This document shows positions 7,077 to 15,658 of a DNA stretch of 21,937 nucleotides, one piece after another. Every line of letters begins with the position of its first letter. The first letter of the stretch is position 1. The position numbers and the translations under genes were made by a program. The stretch is from assembly GCA_009784095.1 (NCBI GenBank), contig WRDL01000011.1, forward strand, positions 1 through 21,937. Reading direction: 5' to 3'. The DNA is from Coriobacteriia bacterium. GTDB taxonomy: Bacteria > Actinomycetota > Coriobacteriia > WRKU01. The notes beneath the pieces were generated by a model. That model saw only the letters and a program-made list of their open reading frames with translations. It did no database searches and was not told where the DNA came from.

Positions 7077-7580
7077 TTATAGCTTAGCTGAGGGGTGGTT
7101 CAGAATGGCATCGGTAAGTAACGAGATGGCAACGTGAGCAGCTTGCTGGCGGATCTCGTTTCGGTCCCCCACGAAGTTGAACTTCTTCTCGTCGACTTGG
7201 CCGCCGACCGACCAGGCTACCCAGACACGACCGACCGGTTTGCCTGATGCTGATTTGGGACCGGCTTCTCCGGTGACCGCGACCGATGCTTTCGTATCGA
7301 ATAGCTTATTGACACCTCGGACCATCTCTTTAGCGCACTTGCGCGATACCGCTCCGCGTTCCTCTATCGTCAGGAGTGCCACATTGAGAACATCTACCTT
7401 GACTTGATCGGTATAGCAGATAACGCCGCCTCTGAAGTAGCTCGACGCTCCCGATATCTCCGCAAGGGTCGATCCGACCAATCCCGCTGTCAGTGATTCA
7501 GCAACCGAAACGCTTATCTTTCGTGCCCGGCACGCATCCTGCAGCGCTTGCGCTGCTTCTGTTAATTGACGTTGGTCCAT
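7077..7580 (-). CDS. cinA: Stand-alone CinA C-terminal domain protein (nicotinamide-nucleotide amidase type, PncC)
   Basis: The protein is 167 residues and matches only the CinA C-terminal domain, whose members deamidate nicotinamide mononucleotide to nicotinic acid mononucleotide (pyridine nucleotide recycling). Visible motifs are SVAESLTAGLVGSTLAEISGAS near residues 23-44, GGVICYTDQVK, and VAVTGEAGP with a glutamate where many homologues have I or Y. The N-terminal MoaB/MPT-binding-like domain of full-length CinA is absent. I use the ATG at 7580, which overlaps the pgsA 3' end by 19 bp; the longer frame to 7685 reads only through pgsA. The cinA–recA neighbourhood is widespread. The enzyme activity is inferred from the family. 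Confidence 0.88.
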   Translation of the reverse strand: MDQRQLTEAAQALQDACRARKISVSVAESLTAGLVGSTLAEISGASSYFRGGVICYTDQVKVDVLNVALLTIEERGAVSRKCAKEMVRGVNKLFDTKASVAVTGEAGPKSASGKPVGRVWVAWSVGGQVDEKKFNFVGDRNEIRQQAAHVAISLLTDAILNHPSAKL

Positions 7581-8209
7581 GGCCCGACCAATACTTTTGC
7601 TGCGTTCTTGAAGTAGTCGATCATCGACATGATGGTCATCAAAAGTGCTCCTCCCATGAAGAACCAGGAAACTGAAGCGTACCATACTTGAGCGGTGTGA
7701 TCGATATTACGGTACCATGCTGACCCCATAATTATGAAGAGCACGATCGCAATGACCTGCAGGAGCGTTTTTATCTTTCCATACCACGACGCCGCAATCA
7801 CGAGACCTTCAGCTGAGGCGACCATGCGCAGGCCACTGATCACGAACTCACGTGCGATGATGATCAGCGCGACCCAAGCTGGCAGGATCCCGATCTCGAT
7901 GAGCGCAAGTAACGCGGCGGTGACGAGCAGTTTATCGGCGAGCGGATCGACTATCTTGCCGAACGTCGTGATCTCACCACGTGAACGAGCAATGTAGCCA
8001 TCGACGCCATCGGTCGCTGCTATGACCGCGAACACGATCGCTGCGGCCCATGGTCGGATCTGATACAGAAGCCCCGTCGAAGGAAAGTAGCGTGGCCAAT
8101 CGACCAGGAGAACGATCAGGAAGACCGGGATGAGGAATATGCGCGCCATCGTCAAGGTATTGGCATACCCGAACTGCGCTATCATTCCTTTTGAGCCCTG
8201 CTGACTCAC
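7562..8209 (-). CDS. pgsA: CDP-diacylglycerol–glycerol-3-phosphate 3-phosphatidyltransferase
   Basis: PgsA makes phosphatidylglycerol phosphate from CDP-diacylglycerol and glycerol-3-phosphate, the committed step to phosphatidylglycerol and cardiolipin, in the membrane. The protein is 215 residues with several hydrophobic helices. The CDP-alcohol phosphotransferase motif is complete: D70-G71-x2-A74-R75-x8-G84-x3-D88-x3-D92. The N-terminal PgsA-type block is NTLTMARIFLIPVFL. The start is a GTG overlapping the rimO stop (GTGA) with a good GGGGAGAGGG site upstream; an ATG eight codons in (AAAAGGA before it) is the alternative. Translational coupling to rimO is likely. Other CDP-alcohol transferases differ around the motif, so PgsA is favoured. 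Confidence 0.93.
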   Translation of the reverse strand: MSQQGSKGMIAQFGYANTLTMARIFLIPVFLIVLLVDWPRYFPSTGLLYQIRPWAAAIVFAVIAATDGVDGYIARSRGEITTFGKIVDPLADKLLVTAALLALIEIGILPAWVALIIIAREFVISGLRMVASAEGLVIAASWYGKIKTLLQVIAIVLFIIMGSAWYRNIDHTAQVWYASVSWFFMGGALLMTIMSMIDYFKNAAKVLVGPWTNVN

Positions 8210-9519
8210 TCTACCCTCTCCCCTTCTAGGTCATAGAGAAATGTATCATCGATGCGAATTGGTACTATCATACCCGATTCGAGGACGTCGTCTCCATTTG
8301 TGCGCAACGTCACGATCCCATCGATATCCGGTGCTTGCCCAAAGAAACGTCCCTGCCACAGACCTTCTTCGTCATGTCCTTCGATCATGACCTCCACGAC
8401 CCTGTCGATCCAGCGATCCATTCTCTCGAAACAGATCTCTTCCGCGATCTCTTGCAGCTCATTGGCGCGGGTCGAACGCGTACGTTCATCGATCTTGTCC
8501 TCGCACTTCGCGGCGATCGTTCCATCCTCAGGCGAATAGGCGAAGACCCCCACATAATCGAAATGCGCGTGCCGAATGAACTCGCTGAGTTGATTGAATT
8601 CTTCTTGCGTCTCGGATGGGTACCCGACGATCAAAGTAGTTCGGATGACTGCATCCGGAAACCGAGAACGAATAGTATCGATCATATCGAGAAATCGTAT
8701 ACCGTCACCGGTACGACCCATCTCTTTTAGTATCCGACCGCTCGAATGCTGAAGTGGGATCTCGAAATAACGACAGACTTTCTCATGCCTCTCATAACAG
8801 TCGAGCAACTCATCGGTCAGTCCATCGGGCTGGACATACATGATACGAAGCCATCGCAGATCCTCGATATCTGCCAGCGTGTCTATCAGGTCGACCAGCG
8901 TGACCTCAGATTCGAGATCCTTGCCGTAACGACCGGTATCTTGTGCGACCAGAACGATCTCGCGGGCGCCGGTCGCGACGAGTCCTCTTACCTCAGCGGC
9001 GATCTGATCGATCGGACGACTCGTATAAGGACCACGGATTGAAGGGATCGTACAGAACGAACACTTCCGATCACACCCATCAGCGATCATGACATACTCG
9101 CTCGGTCCATGAGCCGTACGCACAGATCCCGTGTTGTCCGATGGATCTGTCGAATAGTTGCTCCCTGTTAGCGCATCGAGATGCGCGATCAGGTCATCCT
9201 CATCCTTAACGCTCAAACAAAGTGATACTTCTTCGAGCTCATCACTCAGATCATCACCATAACGGCTTGCCAGACAGCCGGTCACCACCACATGACGGGA
9301 TCGATCTTGCGGTAACCACTCGCGCACCATCTCAAAGATGCATTCGAGCGACTCCTCGGTCGCGCTCGTAATGAAACCACAGGTATTGATGATCGCGATA
9401 TCGGCTTCCTCGATGTGGTCGACATATTCATAGCCGGACGCATCGATAAGCGTGCGCATCCGCGCAGTATCAGCCTCGTTCTTAGGGCAGCCCAGGGTTA
9501 TGAACCCGATGCGTATCAT
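8206..9519 (-). CDS. rimO: Ribosomal protein S12 methylthiotransferase
   Basis: RimO methylthiolates an aspartate of ribosomal protein S12. The protein is 437 residues. It starts IRIGFITLGCPKNEADT, the RimO form of the N-terminal motif, with C11, C47 and C82 as auxiliary-cluster ligands. The radical-SAM motif DGCDRKCSFCTIPSIRG gives C149, C153 and C156. A TRAM domain occupies the last about 65 residues. CPKN and CSFCTIP assign it to RimO rather than MiaB, which is separately present at 395-1747. It follows yajQ by 9 bp and overlaps pgsA; an AAAAGGG site lies just before the ATG. Confidence 0.96.
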   Translation of the reverse strand: MIRIGFITLGCPKNEADTARMRTLIDASGYEYVDHIEEADIAIINTCGFITSATEESLECIFEMVREWLPQDRSRHVVVTGCLASRYGDDLSDELEEVSLCLSVKDEDDLIAHLDALTGSNYSTDPSDNTGSVRTAHGPSEYVMIADGCDRKCSFCTIPSIRGPYTSRPIDQIAAEVRGLVATGAREIVLVAQDTGRYGKDLESEVTLVDLIDTLADIEDLRWLRIMYVQPDGLTDELLDCYERHEKVCRYFEIPLQHSSGRILKEMGRTGDGIRFLDMIDTIRSRFPDAVIRTTLIVGYPSETQEEFNQLSEFIRHAHFDYVGVFAYSPEDGTIAAKCEDKIDERTRSTRANELQEIAEEICFERMDRWIDRVVEVMIEGHDEEGLWQGRFFGQAPDIDGIVTLRTNGDDVLESGMIVPIRIDDTFLYDLEGERVE

Positions 9520-9528
9520 TACCCTTTT

Positions 9529-10026
9529 CTAGCGATAGTTCACGTACTGGAGTGGGATATCGTAATCTTTCTCCTTGAGGAACGCGATGATCTCTTGCAA
9601 AACATCGCGAGACGGTGAGGATACGCGCAGTTTGTCTCCTTCGATCTGGGTCTTTGCTTTGAATTTCTCACCCTTGATATCTTTGTTTATCTTTTTGAGA
9701 AGATCTTCTTCGATACCCGAGATTATCGTACCGATATAGCGGACATTTCCACCGGAAGCTGCTTGCGGATCCGACCAGCGCACCGCTTTGAGATCGACTT
9801 TGCGGCGGACGAGCTTGCTCCCCAGTATATCCTTGACCTGTCCTGCGACAAAATCGCTCGGTGCAGTCAGCGTGAGAAGCTCGTCACCCTTGCTGAACTC
9901 GAGCGTCGCGCCGCTTCCTTTCAGGTCATATCGTTGGCGAAGTTCGCTCGTGGTCTGGTTGAATGCGTTGTCGATCTCCATCAGATCGACCTGTGAGACC
10001 ACATCGAAACTATTATCTTTTGCCAT
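9529..10026 (-). CDS. yajQ: YajQ family nucleotide-binding protein (UPF0234)
   Basis: This is a 165-residue protein of the YajQ/DUF520 family. The family opening DNSFDVVSQVDLMEIDNAFNQ is replaced only slightly, and the repeat-like ELRQRYDLKGSGATLEF block and the C-terminal KEKDYDIPLQYVNYR are typical. Members have two RNP-like folds and have been reported to bind nucleotides; in Xanthomonas a member binds cyclic di-GMP. No GGDEF or EAL gene is in the window, so the ligand here is open. The ribosome binding site GAAGGAG is good. It lies 61 bp after the rodZ-like gene and 9 bp before rimO. Confidence 0.94.
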   Translation of the reverse strand: MAKDNSFDVVSQVDLMEIDNAFNQTTSELRQRYDLKGSGATLEFSKGDELLTLTAPSDFVAGQVKDILGSKLVRRKVDLKAVRWSDPQAASGGNVRYIGTIISGIEEDLLKKINKDIKGEKFKAKTQIEGDKLRVSSPSRDVLQEIIAFLKEKDYDIPLQYVNYR

Positions 10027-10087
10027 AATGGTGTTCTCCTTCTGTTGGGTGCACGTTCTATGCTACCGCAGATCTTTGGGAGTCGTT

Positions 10088-10639
10088 CTAGTTCTCCGCA
10101 TCGCCGCTCACTGCATCATTCGTGTCGTCTGCCTGGCTAGGAATACTCTCTTCGGCACCTTCGACAGTATCGGTAGACTCCTCACTTCCATCGACCGCTT
10201 CGGTCGTGGTCGTTTTTTGTTGTGGTTTGGGAGTATTCGTCGAGTCGGTGAACACGAATGTCGAAAGTGCCCACACCAACGCTCCTGTGATGATGATGGC
10301 AGCCAGTAGTGGCCAGATCACCTTCCAGGGGATCTCGTTGCGATCGGTCGAGGCACGATTGGTGTGTTGAGCCCTCTCGAGTGGACCTCTCCCCTTCTGA
10401 GGTTCGGTCGCCATCTCTTCGGCGATCTGGGCTGCCAGCACATTACCGTCAAGACCGAGGAACTGCGCATAGGAGATGACGAAACCCTTGGTGTGACCCA
10501 GCGAGGGCAGCGCATCATAGTCGCCTTCTTCGATCGCGGTCAGGAACGCCTGGCGAATATGAGTATGCTCTGATATCTCGACCAAGGAGATGCCACGATG
10601 GTTGCGTTCTTCAAGGAGTATTTCACCAACTCGTTGCAT
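10088..10639 (-). CDS. RodZ-like helix-turn-helix membrane protein, short form
   Basis: The protein is 183 residues. It has an N-terminal Xre/HTH_25-type helix-turn-helix, VGEILLEERNHRGISLVEIS (about 4-23) through the typical FVISYAQFLGLD (53-64). A linker leads to one transmembrane helix (about 106-130). The outside tail of about 53 residues is acidic and S/T/E-rich with no fold. This is the architecture of RodZ, which links MreB to the membrane in rod-shaped cells, but the C-terminal DUF4115 beta domain is missing. No mre genes are visible here. It follows ftsK by 29 bp and has a strong GGGAGGG site. A cytoskeletal role is likely but not shown. Confidence 0.82.
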   Translation of the reverse strand: MQRVGEILLEERNHRGISLVEISEHTHIRQAFLTAIEEGDYDALPSLGHTKGFVISYAQFLGLDGNVLAAQIAEEMATEPQKGRGPLERAQHTNRASTDRNEIPWKVIWPLLAAIIITGALVWALSTFVFTDSTNTPKPQQKTTTTEAVDGSEESTDTVEGAEESIPSQADDTNDAVSGDAEN

Positions 10640-10668
10640 TGCTCATCCCTCCCGCATTCGCGATCTTA

Positions 10669-13044
10669 CTAGACCGTCTCCCACTCTTCGTACTCTTCTT
10701 GCGTCTCTTCATAGTCTTCGTCGGGATGCTCGACCGTGTGCCTGACGCGTGCGAGCATCTCGGCATCGACCATAAGTTCACGTGGCTTCGACCCGTCGGG
10801 CGGCCCGACGATGCCGTGCTCTTGGAGCATGTCCATGATGCGCCCAGCGCGCGCATATCCCACTTGGAAGCGACGCTGGATCGAGCTGGTCGAGCCGAAT
10901 CCTTGTGTCAGCGCCAATTCAGCGGCGTCCCACATGAGTGGATCGACCTCGCGGCCTCCTTCGCCAGTGATCAGACCCGAGCTGCCGATCTCGACGGTCA
11001 GGATATCTTCATGATACTCAGGTCTTCCTTGCTCCTTGAGGAAATCGGTCACACGATCGATCTCTTCCTCCGACACAAAGCAACCTTGAATACGCTTTGG
11101 TTTGGCCCACGCCGGTGTCGAGAAGAGCATGTCACCCAAGCCGGTCAAACGCTCGGCACCCGGTTGGTCGAGAATGATCCTCGAGTCCATGCTGGTCGCT
11201 ACAGAGAACGCAATACGGTTGGCGATGTTCGCCTTGATAAGTCCGGTGATGACGTTGGCTTCAGGGCGCTGAGTCGCCACGATCATATGTATACCGGCGG
11301 CTCGTGCAAGACCGGCGAGCCGCGCGATCGAGGATTCTACCTCTTTGGCGGCCACATGCATAAGGTCGGCGAGCTCATCGATGACGATGACCAGATACGG
11401 CATCTTCTCCGCCCACTCCGGTGCCTTTTTACTATTGAGCAGCGCATCGTAAGCACTGATATCCTTCACTTTTGCACGTTGCAATACCTTGAGACGACGG
11501 TCCATCTCGGCACACGCCCATGCGAGCGCGGATGCAGCCTCCTTCGCCTCAGTCACTACCGGTACATAGAGGTGCGGGACATCGTTGTACTGAGCCATCT
11601 CGACTCGCTTAGGATCGACCAGGATGAGGCGGACCTCAGTGGGAGTCGCTCGCATCAGGATCGAGATGAGCATCGCATTGAGCGCGACCGATTTGCCTGA
11701 TCCGGTCGTACCTCCGACCAGCAGATGGGGCATCTTGGCCAGATCACCGGTGATCGACTCTCCTGCCACGTCTTTTCCTATACCGAGCAGAAGCGGTCCG
11801 CCCACATCGGGAGCAGGCAGAACATCGCCGAGCGTGACCGATGAGCGTTTCGTATTGGGTACCTCGATGCCGACGTACTTCTCGCCCGGGATCGGTGCGA
11901 GAATGCGGATGACCGGCGCAGCCAGTGCGAGCGCCAGATTGTCGTTGAGTTTCGTGATCTGATTCAGACGAGTGCCTTGCGCTATCTCAAGCTTGAACAG
12001 TGTCACGGTCGGCCCGGGTACCCAACCTACACAGCGGGCAGTAACATCGAATACACCGAGTGTATCGACTATCGTATCAGCGGTCGCCTGCAGCTCGCCA
12101 TCCTTGATCGCAACGGTGCGTGGATTGGTCTCAGCGCTTCGCGAGAGGAAGTTCAGGTCAGGCAACGTGAATCCATCCTCGATGATACGTACCGTGGGAG
12201 CAGGCTCTCTCTTTGGCTCATCCTTGGCCACAGTGGTGAGGACTTCGGTCGCGTCGGTAGATCTCTTCGATCTCTTGCCCTCTTCACTTATGACCGCGGT
12301 CTGGGGTTCATTGCGCTCGATAACATGGGTGAAGTCAAGATCGAGATCTTCCTTGTCTTCGTTTGCCGCATCCTTGCGTGCACGACGTGGCAGAAACGTT
12401 CCCTCCTGTTTGCCTACCCGTTTCGTCTGAGGGGGCAATTCCTTGAGCGTGTTGCGCTTAACCGTCTTCTTCTCTTGCCGTTTCGCCCACAGGTAGCGGA
12501 TGAAATCAGAGAGCGAGAATCCGGTTATCAGAACACCGATCAGCACGAGCGCACCAAGTATGACACTGGCGATGATGGGTCCTGTCAGCATGTCGAACAA
12601 CCATGCGATTCCTCCGCCCACATATCCGCCATAATGCCGCACCTGCTCACTATCGAGGTAAGCGTATTCCGGTGTTGCGAGCGATATCAGCGAGATGATA
12701 CCGAGCAGCGAGACTGCAAGTCCCGCTCCGGTACGCCCCTCATCAGCCAGACGGGCCGGAATGAAGAATGTGATACCGAGCAAGATAAGAAGGATCGGCA
12801 TAATGTAGGCACCGATACCGAACGCGATGAACAGACCGTTCGCTATCGCTTCGGTCACCACCCCGGTATCCGGCAGTATGGTCGCGAGTAAGAACACGAC
12901 ACCGAATACAACGATGAGCACTCCGACGATATCGGTCTTCCACTGATCGGAAGCGGTGATCTCTGTCGTCTTGCTCACCGGTTGCGATCTGCCGCGCGAT
13001 GCGCGCCCTTTGCTCGTATTCTTCTTTTTCTTCGTTTCTGCCAC
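10669..13044 (-). CDS. ftsK: DNA translocase FtsK/SpoIIIE
   Basis: FtsK pumps DNA at the division septum and helps resolve chromosome dimers. The protein is 791 residues. A lysine-rich start is followed by about four membrane helices (about 38-180), a charged linker (about 185-300), the alpha/beta motor domain and the gamma winged helix. The motor has Walker A GGTTGSGKSV (444-453), Walker B LVIVIDELAD (551-560) and the FtsK block HMIVATQRPE. The gamma domain, with GFGSTSSIQRRFQVGYARAG, reads KOPS-type DNA signals and contacts XerD. The C-terminus is strongly acidic. The start is GTG at 13044 with AGAGG about 13 bases upstream, rather far. The stop is 29 bp before the RodZ-like gene. Confidence 0.97.
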   Translation of the reverse strand: MAETKKKKNTSKGRASRGRSQPVSKTTEITASDQWKTDIVGVLIVVFGVVFLLATILPDTGVVTEAIANGLFIAFGIGAYIMPILLILLGITFFIPARLADEGRTGAGLAVSLLGIISLISLATPEYAYLDSEQVRHYGGYVGGGIAWLFDMLTGPIIASVILGALVLIGVLITGFSLSDFIRYLWAKRQEKKTVKRNTLKELPPQTKRVGKQEGTFLPRRARKDAANEDKEDLDLDFTHVIERNEPQTAVISEEGKRSKRSTDATEVLTTVAKDEPKREPAPTVRIIEDGFTLPDLNFLSRSAETNPRTVAIKDGELQATADTIVDTLGVFDVTARCVGWVPGPTVTLFKLEIAQGTRLNQITKLNDNLALALAAPVIRILAPIPGEKYVGIEVPNTKRSSVTLGDVLPAPDVGGPLLLGIGKDVAGESITGDLAKMPHLLVGGTTGSGKSVALNAMLISILMRATPTEVRLILVDPKRVEMAQYNDVPHLYVPVVTEAKEAASALAWACAEMDRRLKVLQRAKVKDISAYDALLNSKKAPEWAEKMPYLVIVIDELADLMHVAAKEVESSIARLAGLARAAGIHMIVATQRPEANVITGLIKANIANRIAFSVATSMDSRIILDQPGAERLTGLGDMLFSTPAWAKPKRIQGCFVSEEEIDRVTDFLKEQGRPEYHEDILTVEIGSSGLITGEGGREVDPLMWDAAELALTQGFGSTSSIQRRFQVGYARAGRIMDMLQEHGIVGPPDGSKPRELMVDAEMLARVRHTVEHPDEDYEETQEEYEEWETV

Positions 13045-13087
13045 GTATTCTGCAACCTCTCAACTCTAATGCATCGACGCTTCGATG

Positions 13088-13900
13088 CTAGCGTCCGATC
13101 GCCCACACCACCAATAAGACGATGCCGAGTAACGCGGTGTAGGCCCCGAACCAGTACAGTTTTATTCTCTTCAGTGTTGCGATCATCCAGCTGATCGCGA
13201 GATATCCGCTGACACCTGCGATCACAAAACCGAGCAGGCTTACCGACCACGGGGGTAGTATGAGCTCACCTTGGAGCATATCTACGCCATCCTTGAGCGC
13301 TCCGACTGCGATAATGGGGAGCCCCACCAGGAATGCGAACCGTGTCGCTTCGACGCGGGAGAGTCCTGCCATCAGTCCACCGGAGATCGTAGCTCCTGAT
13401 CGGGAGAGTCCCGGAACGACCGCCAATCCCTGGAAAAGTCCGACGAGCGCCGCCTGAGGCATCGTCATATCGGAAAGATCACTCTCTTGATGTGAACGTG
13501 AGATCCACTCGGCTGCGAACAATACCAGCGTGGTGCAGAAGAATCCGCAGGCAAGCCATATCAACGAGTTGCTCATATCCTCGAGTCGCCCTTCGAGTGC
13601 TAACCCGATCGGCCCGGTGACCAGACAGACGATGATGAGCATGATGAAGAGTTTACGCTCCTTCTTCATTTCCTTATTCTTGGGGAGCCAGCACACGAGC
13701 AGACCGCGGATGTCATCCCAAAAGTAGATGATCGCCGCGATCAACGTCGCAATATGCAAAAAGAACATGAAAGAGATCCCGCCCGCCAGTTCGTGTCCGA
13801 AGATCAAATTGACGATAGCGAGATGGCCTGATGAGGATATCGGCAAGAATTCGGTCAGTCCCTGCACCAGACCGAGTATTGATGCGACCAGATACTCCAC
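13088..13900 (-). CDS. uppP: Undecaprenyl-diphosphatase
   Basis: UppP (BacA) dephosphorylates undecaprenyl diphosphate, regenerating the lipid carrier for peptidoglycan and other envelope polymers. The protein is 270 residues, highly hydrophobic, with about eight membrane helices. The first catalytic motif QGLTEFLPISSSGH (13-26) and the second, PGLSRSGATISGG (about 163-175), are intact. The start is GTG at 13900 after GGTGAG; it begins 15 bp after the rnj stop and ends 43 bp before ftsK. Overproduced UppP gives bacitracin resistance in other bacteria, but its place here among housekeeping genes indicates ordinary carrier recycling. Confidence 0.96.
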   Translation of the reverse strand: MEYLVASILGLVQGLTEFLPISSSGHLAIVNLIFGHELAGGISFMFFLHIATLIAAIIYFWDDIRGLLVCWLPKNKEMKKERKLFIMLIIVCLVTGPIGLALEGRLEDMSNSLIWLACGFFCTTLVLFAAEWISRSHQESDLSDMTMPQAALVGLFQGLAVVPGLSRSGATISGGLMAGLSRVEATRFAFLVGLPIIAVGALKDGVDMLQGELILPPWSVSLLGFVIAGVSGYLAISWMIATLKRIKLYWFGAYTALLGIVLLVVWAIGR

Positions 13901-13915
13901 GTCGATCTCACCGCC

Positions 13916-15640
13916 CTACACTTCGATGATGACCGGAATGACCATCGGGCGTGATTTGGTCTTCTCATAGATCAGTTGTGAGATGCTCTCGCGCACTGAT
14001 CGGCGCACGGCGTTGACCTGAGCACCATCTTCGAGCGTGCGTTTGAGCGTCTTGAGCGTGCGCTTCGTCAGCTCGTCAACGAACGAATCATCATGGAACG
14101 CCACTCCGCGTGCGATGACCTGTACGTCTCCGAGAACGGAGCGCCTCCTCATGTTGACCGTCATTATGATCGTGACCATGCCATCCTGGCTGAGATGTTG
14201 TCGGTCGCGCAACACCACATGATCGGTATCGCCGACATTGAGCCCGTCGACATATATCATCCCGTTGGGGACCGTCTCGACGATCATTGCGCCTTCTTCG
14301 TCGAACTCGAGCACCTCGCCGTTGTCCATTACGAATATGTAGTCTGAGGGGATACCGACATCGAGCGCGATCTTGCGATGCGCCATCAGGTGACGCGGCT
14401 CTCCATGGACCGGCATGAAGTACTCGGGCTGCACGAGATTGAGCATGAGCTTGAGCTCCTCGGCGGCTGCATGACCGGAAACATGGACCAAAGATGAGCC
14501 CTTGTGATAGACACGTGCGCTACGTCGCACCAACTGATTGATGACGTTGGTCACCGCCTTCTCGTTGCCGGGGACCGGGGTCGCTGACAGGATTACCGTG
14601 TCGTCAGGTTCGATCTTGATCGTTTTATGCTCACCTGCTGCTATGCGGGATAGCGCACTGAGTGGCTCCCCTTGGCTACCGGTGCACATGACAACGATCT
14701 TGTTGGGTGGAACGTTCTTAAGTTCGAATGCATCGATATAGTCTTTCTCGTCAATGTACAGGTAACCCAGCTCGCGCGCGATCGCGGTGTTCTGCAGCAT
14801 CGAGCGACCGGTCACCACGATCTTGCGACCCGCATCGTGCGCCGCATCTGCGATCTGCTGGAGACGATGGATGTGGCTGGCGAATGAGGCGACGATCACT
14901 TTGCCCTCGGCCTGCGCAACGAGATTTCGGAGCTCTATTCCTACCTCGGACTCGGATTTCGTAACACCCGGCTGCTCGGCGCCGGTCGAGTCGCTGAGTA
15001 ATAGGAGCACACCGGTCTTCGAGAGGCGCGCCAACTCACCATAGTCGCTGACATTTCCGTCGACCGGCGTTTGGTCGAACTTGAAATCGCCGGTATGCAA
15101 GATGTTACCAAGTGGTGTGCGGATAAAGATCGCGACTGCGTCAGGGATCGAGTGATTGATGTGGACGAAGTCAATACCGAACACTCCTCTTTTGATATGA
15201 GTCCCGGGAGTTACTTCATGCATCGGGTAGTTGCTCATCTTGAACTCGGCGAGCTTACCTTTGATAAGTCCGAGTGTCAATCTTGTCGCATAGATTGGAG
15301 GCTGGACCTTCAGATCACGGATCAGATACGGCAGGGTACCGGTATGATCCTCGTGCCCATGGGTGATGAAGATCCCTTTGAGCTTGTGCTGGTTCTCGAT
15401 CACGTACGTATAGTCAGGTAGGATCAGATCGACCCCCAAATGGTCATCATCGGGAAACATCAGCCCCGCATCGATCATGATCATATCGTCACCATATTCG
15501 ATGAGCGTCATGTTCTTGCCGATGACATCGAGACCGCCGAGCGGAATCACACGTAGCGTGGGCTTCGTCGGTTTCTTCCTTGGCTGCTGCTTTTTCCTAG
15601 GTTGCTGTGTTTTATTGCTTCGATTTTTGCTTTGTGCCAT
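13916..15640 (-). CDS. rnj: Ribonuclease J
   Basis: RNase J is a metallo-beta-lactamase/beta-CASP nuclease with 5'-3' exonuclease and endonuclease activity, central to mRNA decay and rRNA processing. The protein is 574 residues. A lysine/proline/glutamine-rich tail (1-28), common in actinobacterial RNase J, precedes RVIPLGGLDVIGKNMT. The metal motif is HGHEDH (H94, H96, D98, H99). Later blocks are HTGDFKFDQTP, LLLSDSTGAE, CTGSQGEPLSALSRIA and VHVSGHAAAEELK. AAAGGAAG lies 7 bases before the ATG. It follows dapA by 18 bp, the standard actinobacterial dapA–rnj pair. RNase Y is also encoded in this window (3258-4796). Confidence 0.97.
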   Translation of the reverse strand: MAQSKNRSNKTQQPRKKQQPRKKPTKPTLRVIPLGGLDVIGKNMTLIEYGDDMIMIDAGLMFPDDDHLGVDLILPDYTYVIENQHKLKGIFITHGHEDHTGTLPYLIRDLKVQPPIYATRLTLGLIKGKLAEFKMSNYPMHEVTPGTHIKRGVFGIDFVHINHSIPDAVAIFIRTPLGNILHTGDFKFDQTPVDGNVSDYGELARLSKTGVLLLLSDSTGAEQPGVTKSESEVGIELRNLVAQAEGKVIVASFASHIHRLQQIADAAHDAGRKIVVTGRSMLQNTAIARELGYLYIDEKDYIDAFELKNVPPNKIVVMCTGSQGEPLSALSRIAAGEHKTIKIEPDDTVILSATPVPGNEKAVTNVINQLVRRSARVYHKGSSLVHVSGHAAAEELKLMLNLVQPEYFMPVHGEPRHLMAHRKIALDVGIPSDYIFVMDNGEVLEFDEEGAMIVETVPNGMIYVDGLNVGDTDHVVLRDRQHLSQDGMVTIIMTVNMRRRSVLGDVQVIARGVAFHDDSFVDELTKRTLKTLKRTLEDGAQVNAVRRSVRESISQLIYEKTKSRPMVIPVIIEV

Positions 15641-15658
15641 GTATTCTTCCTTTACGGT

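Noticed and set aside
7581..7685. A longer N-terminus for CinA (start at 7685).
   Set aside because: The extra 35 codons lie wholly within pgsA and do not resemble CinA; the ATG at 7580 gives the usual domain start.
10639..11700. A 353-codon plus-strand open frame.
   Set aside because: It lies opposite the conserved FtsK motor domain and has no recognisable motif; a codon-bias shadow.
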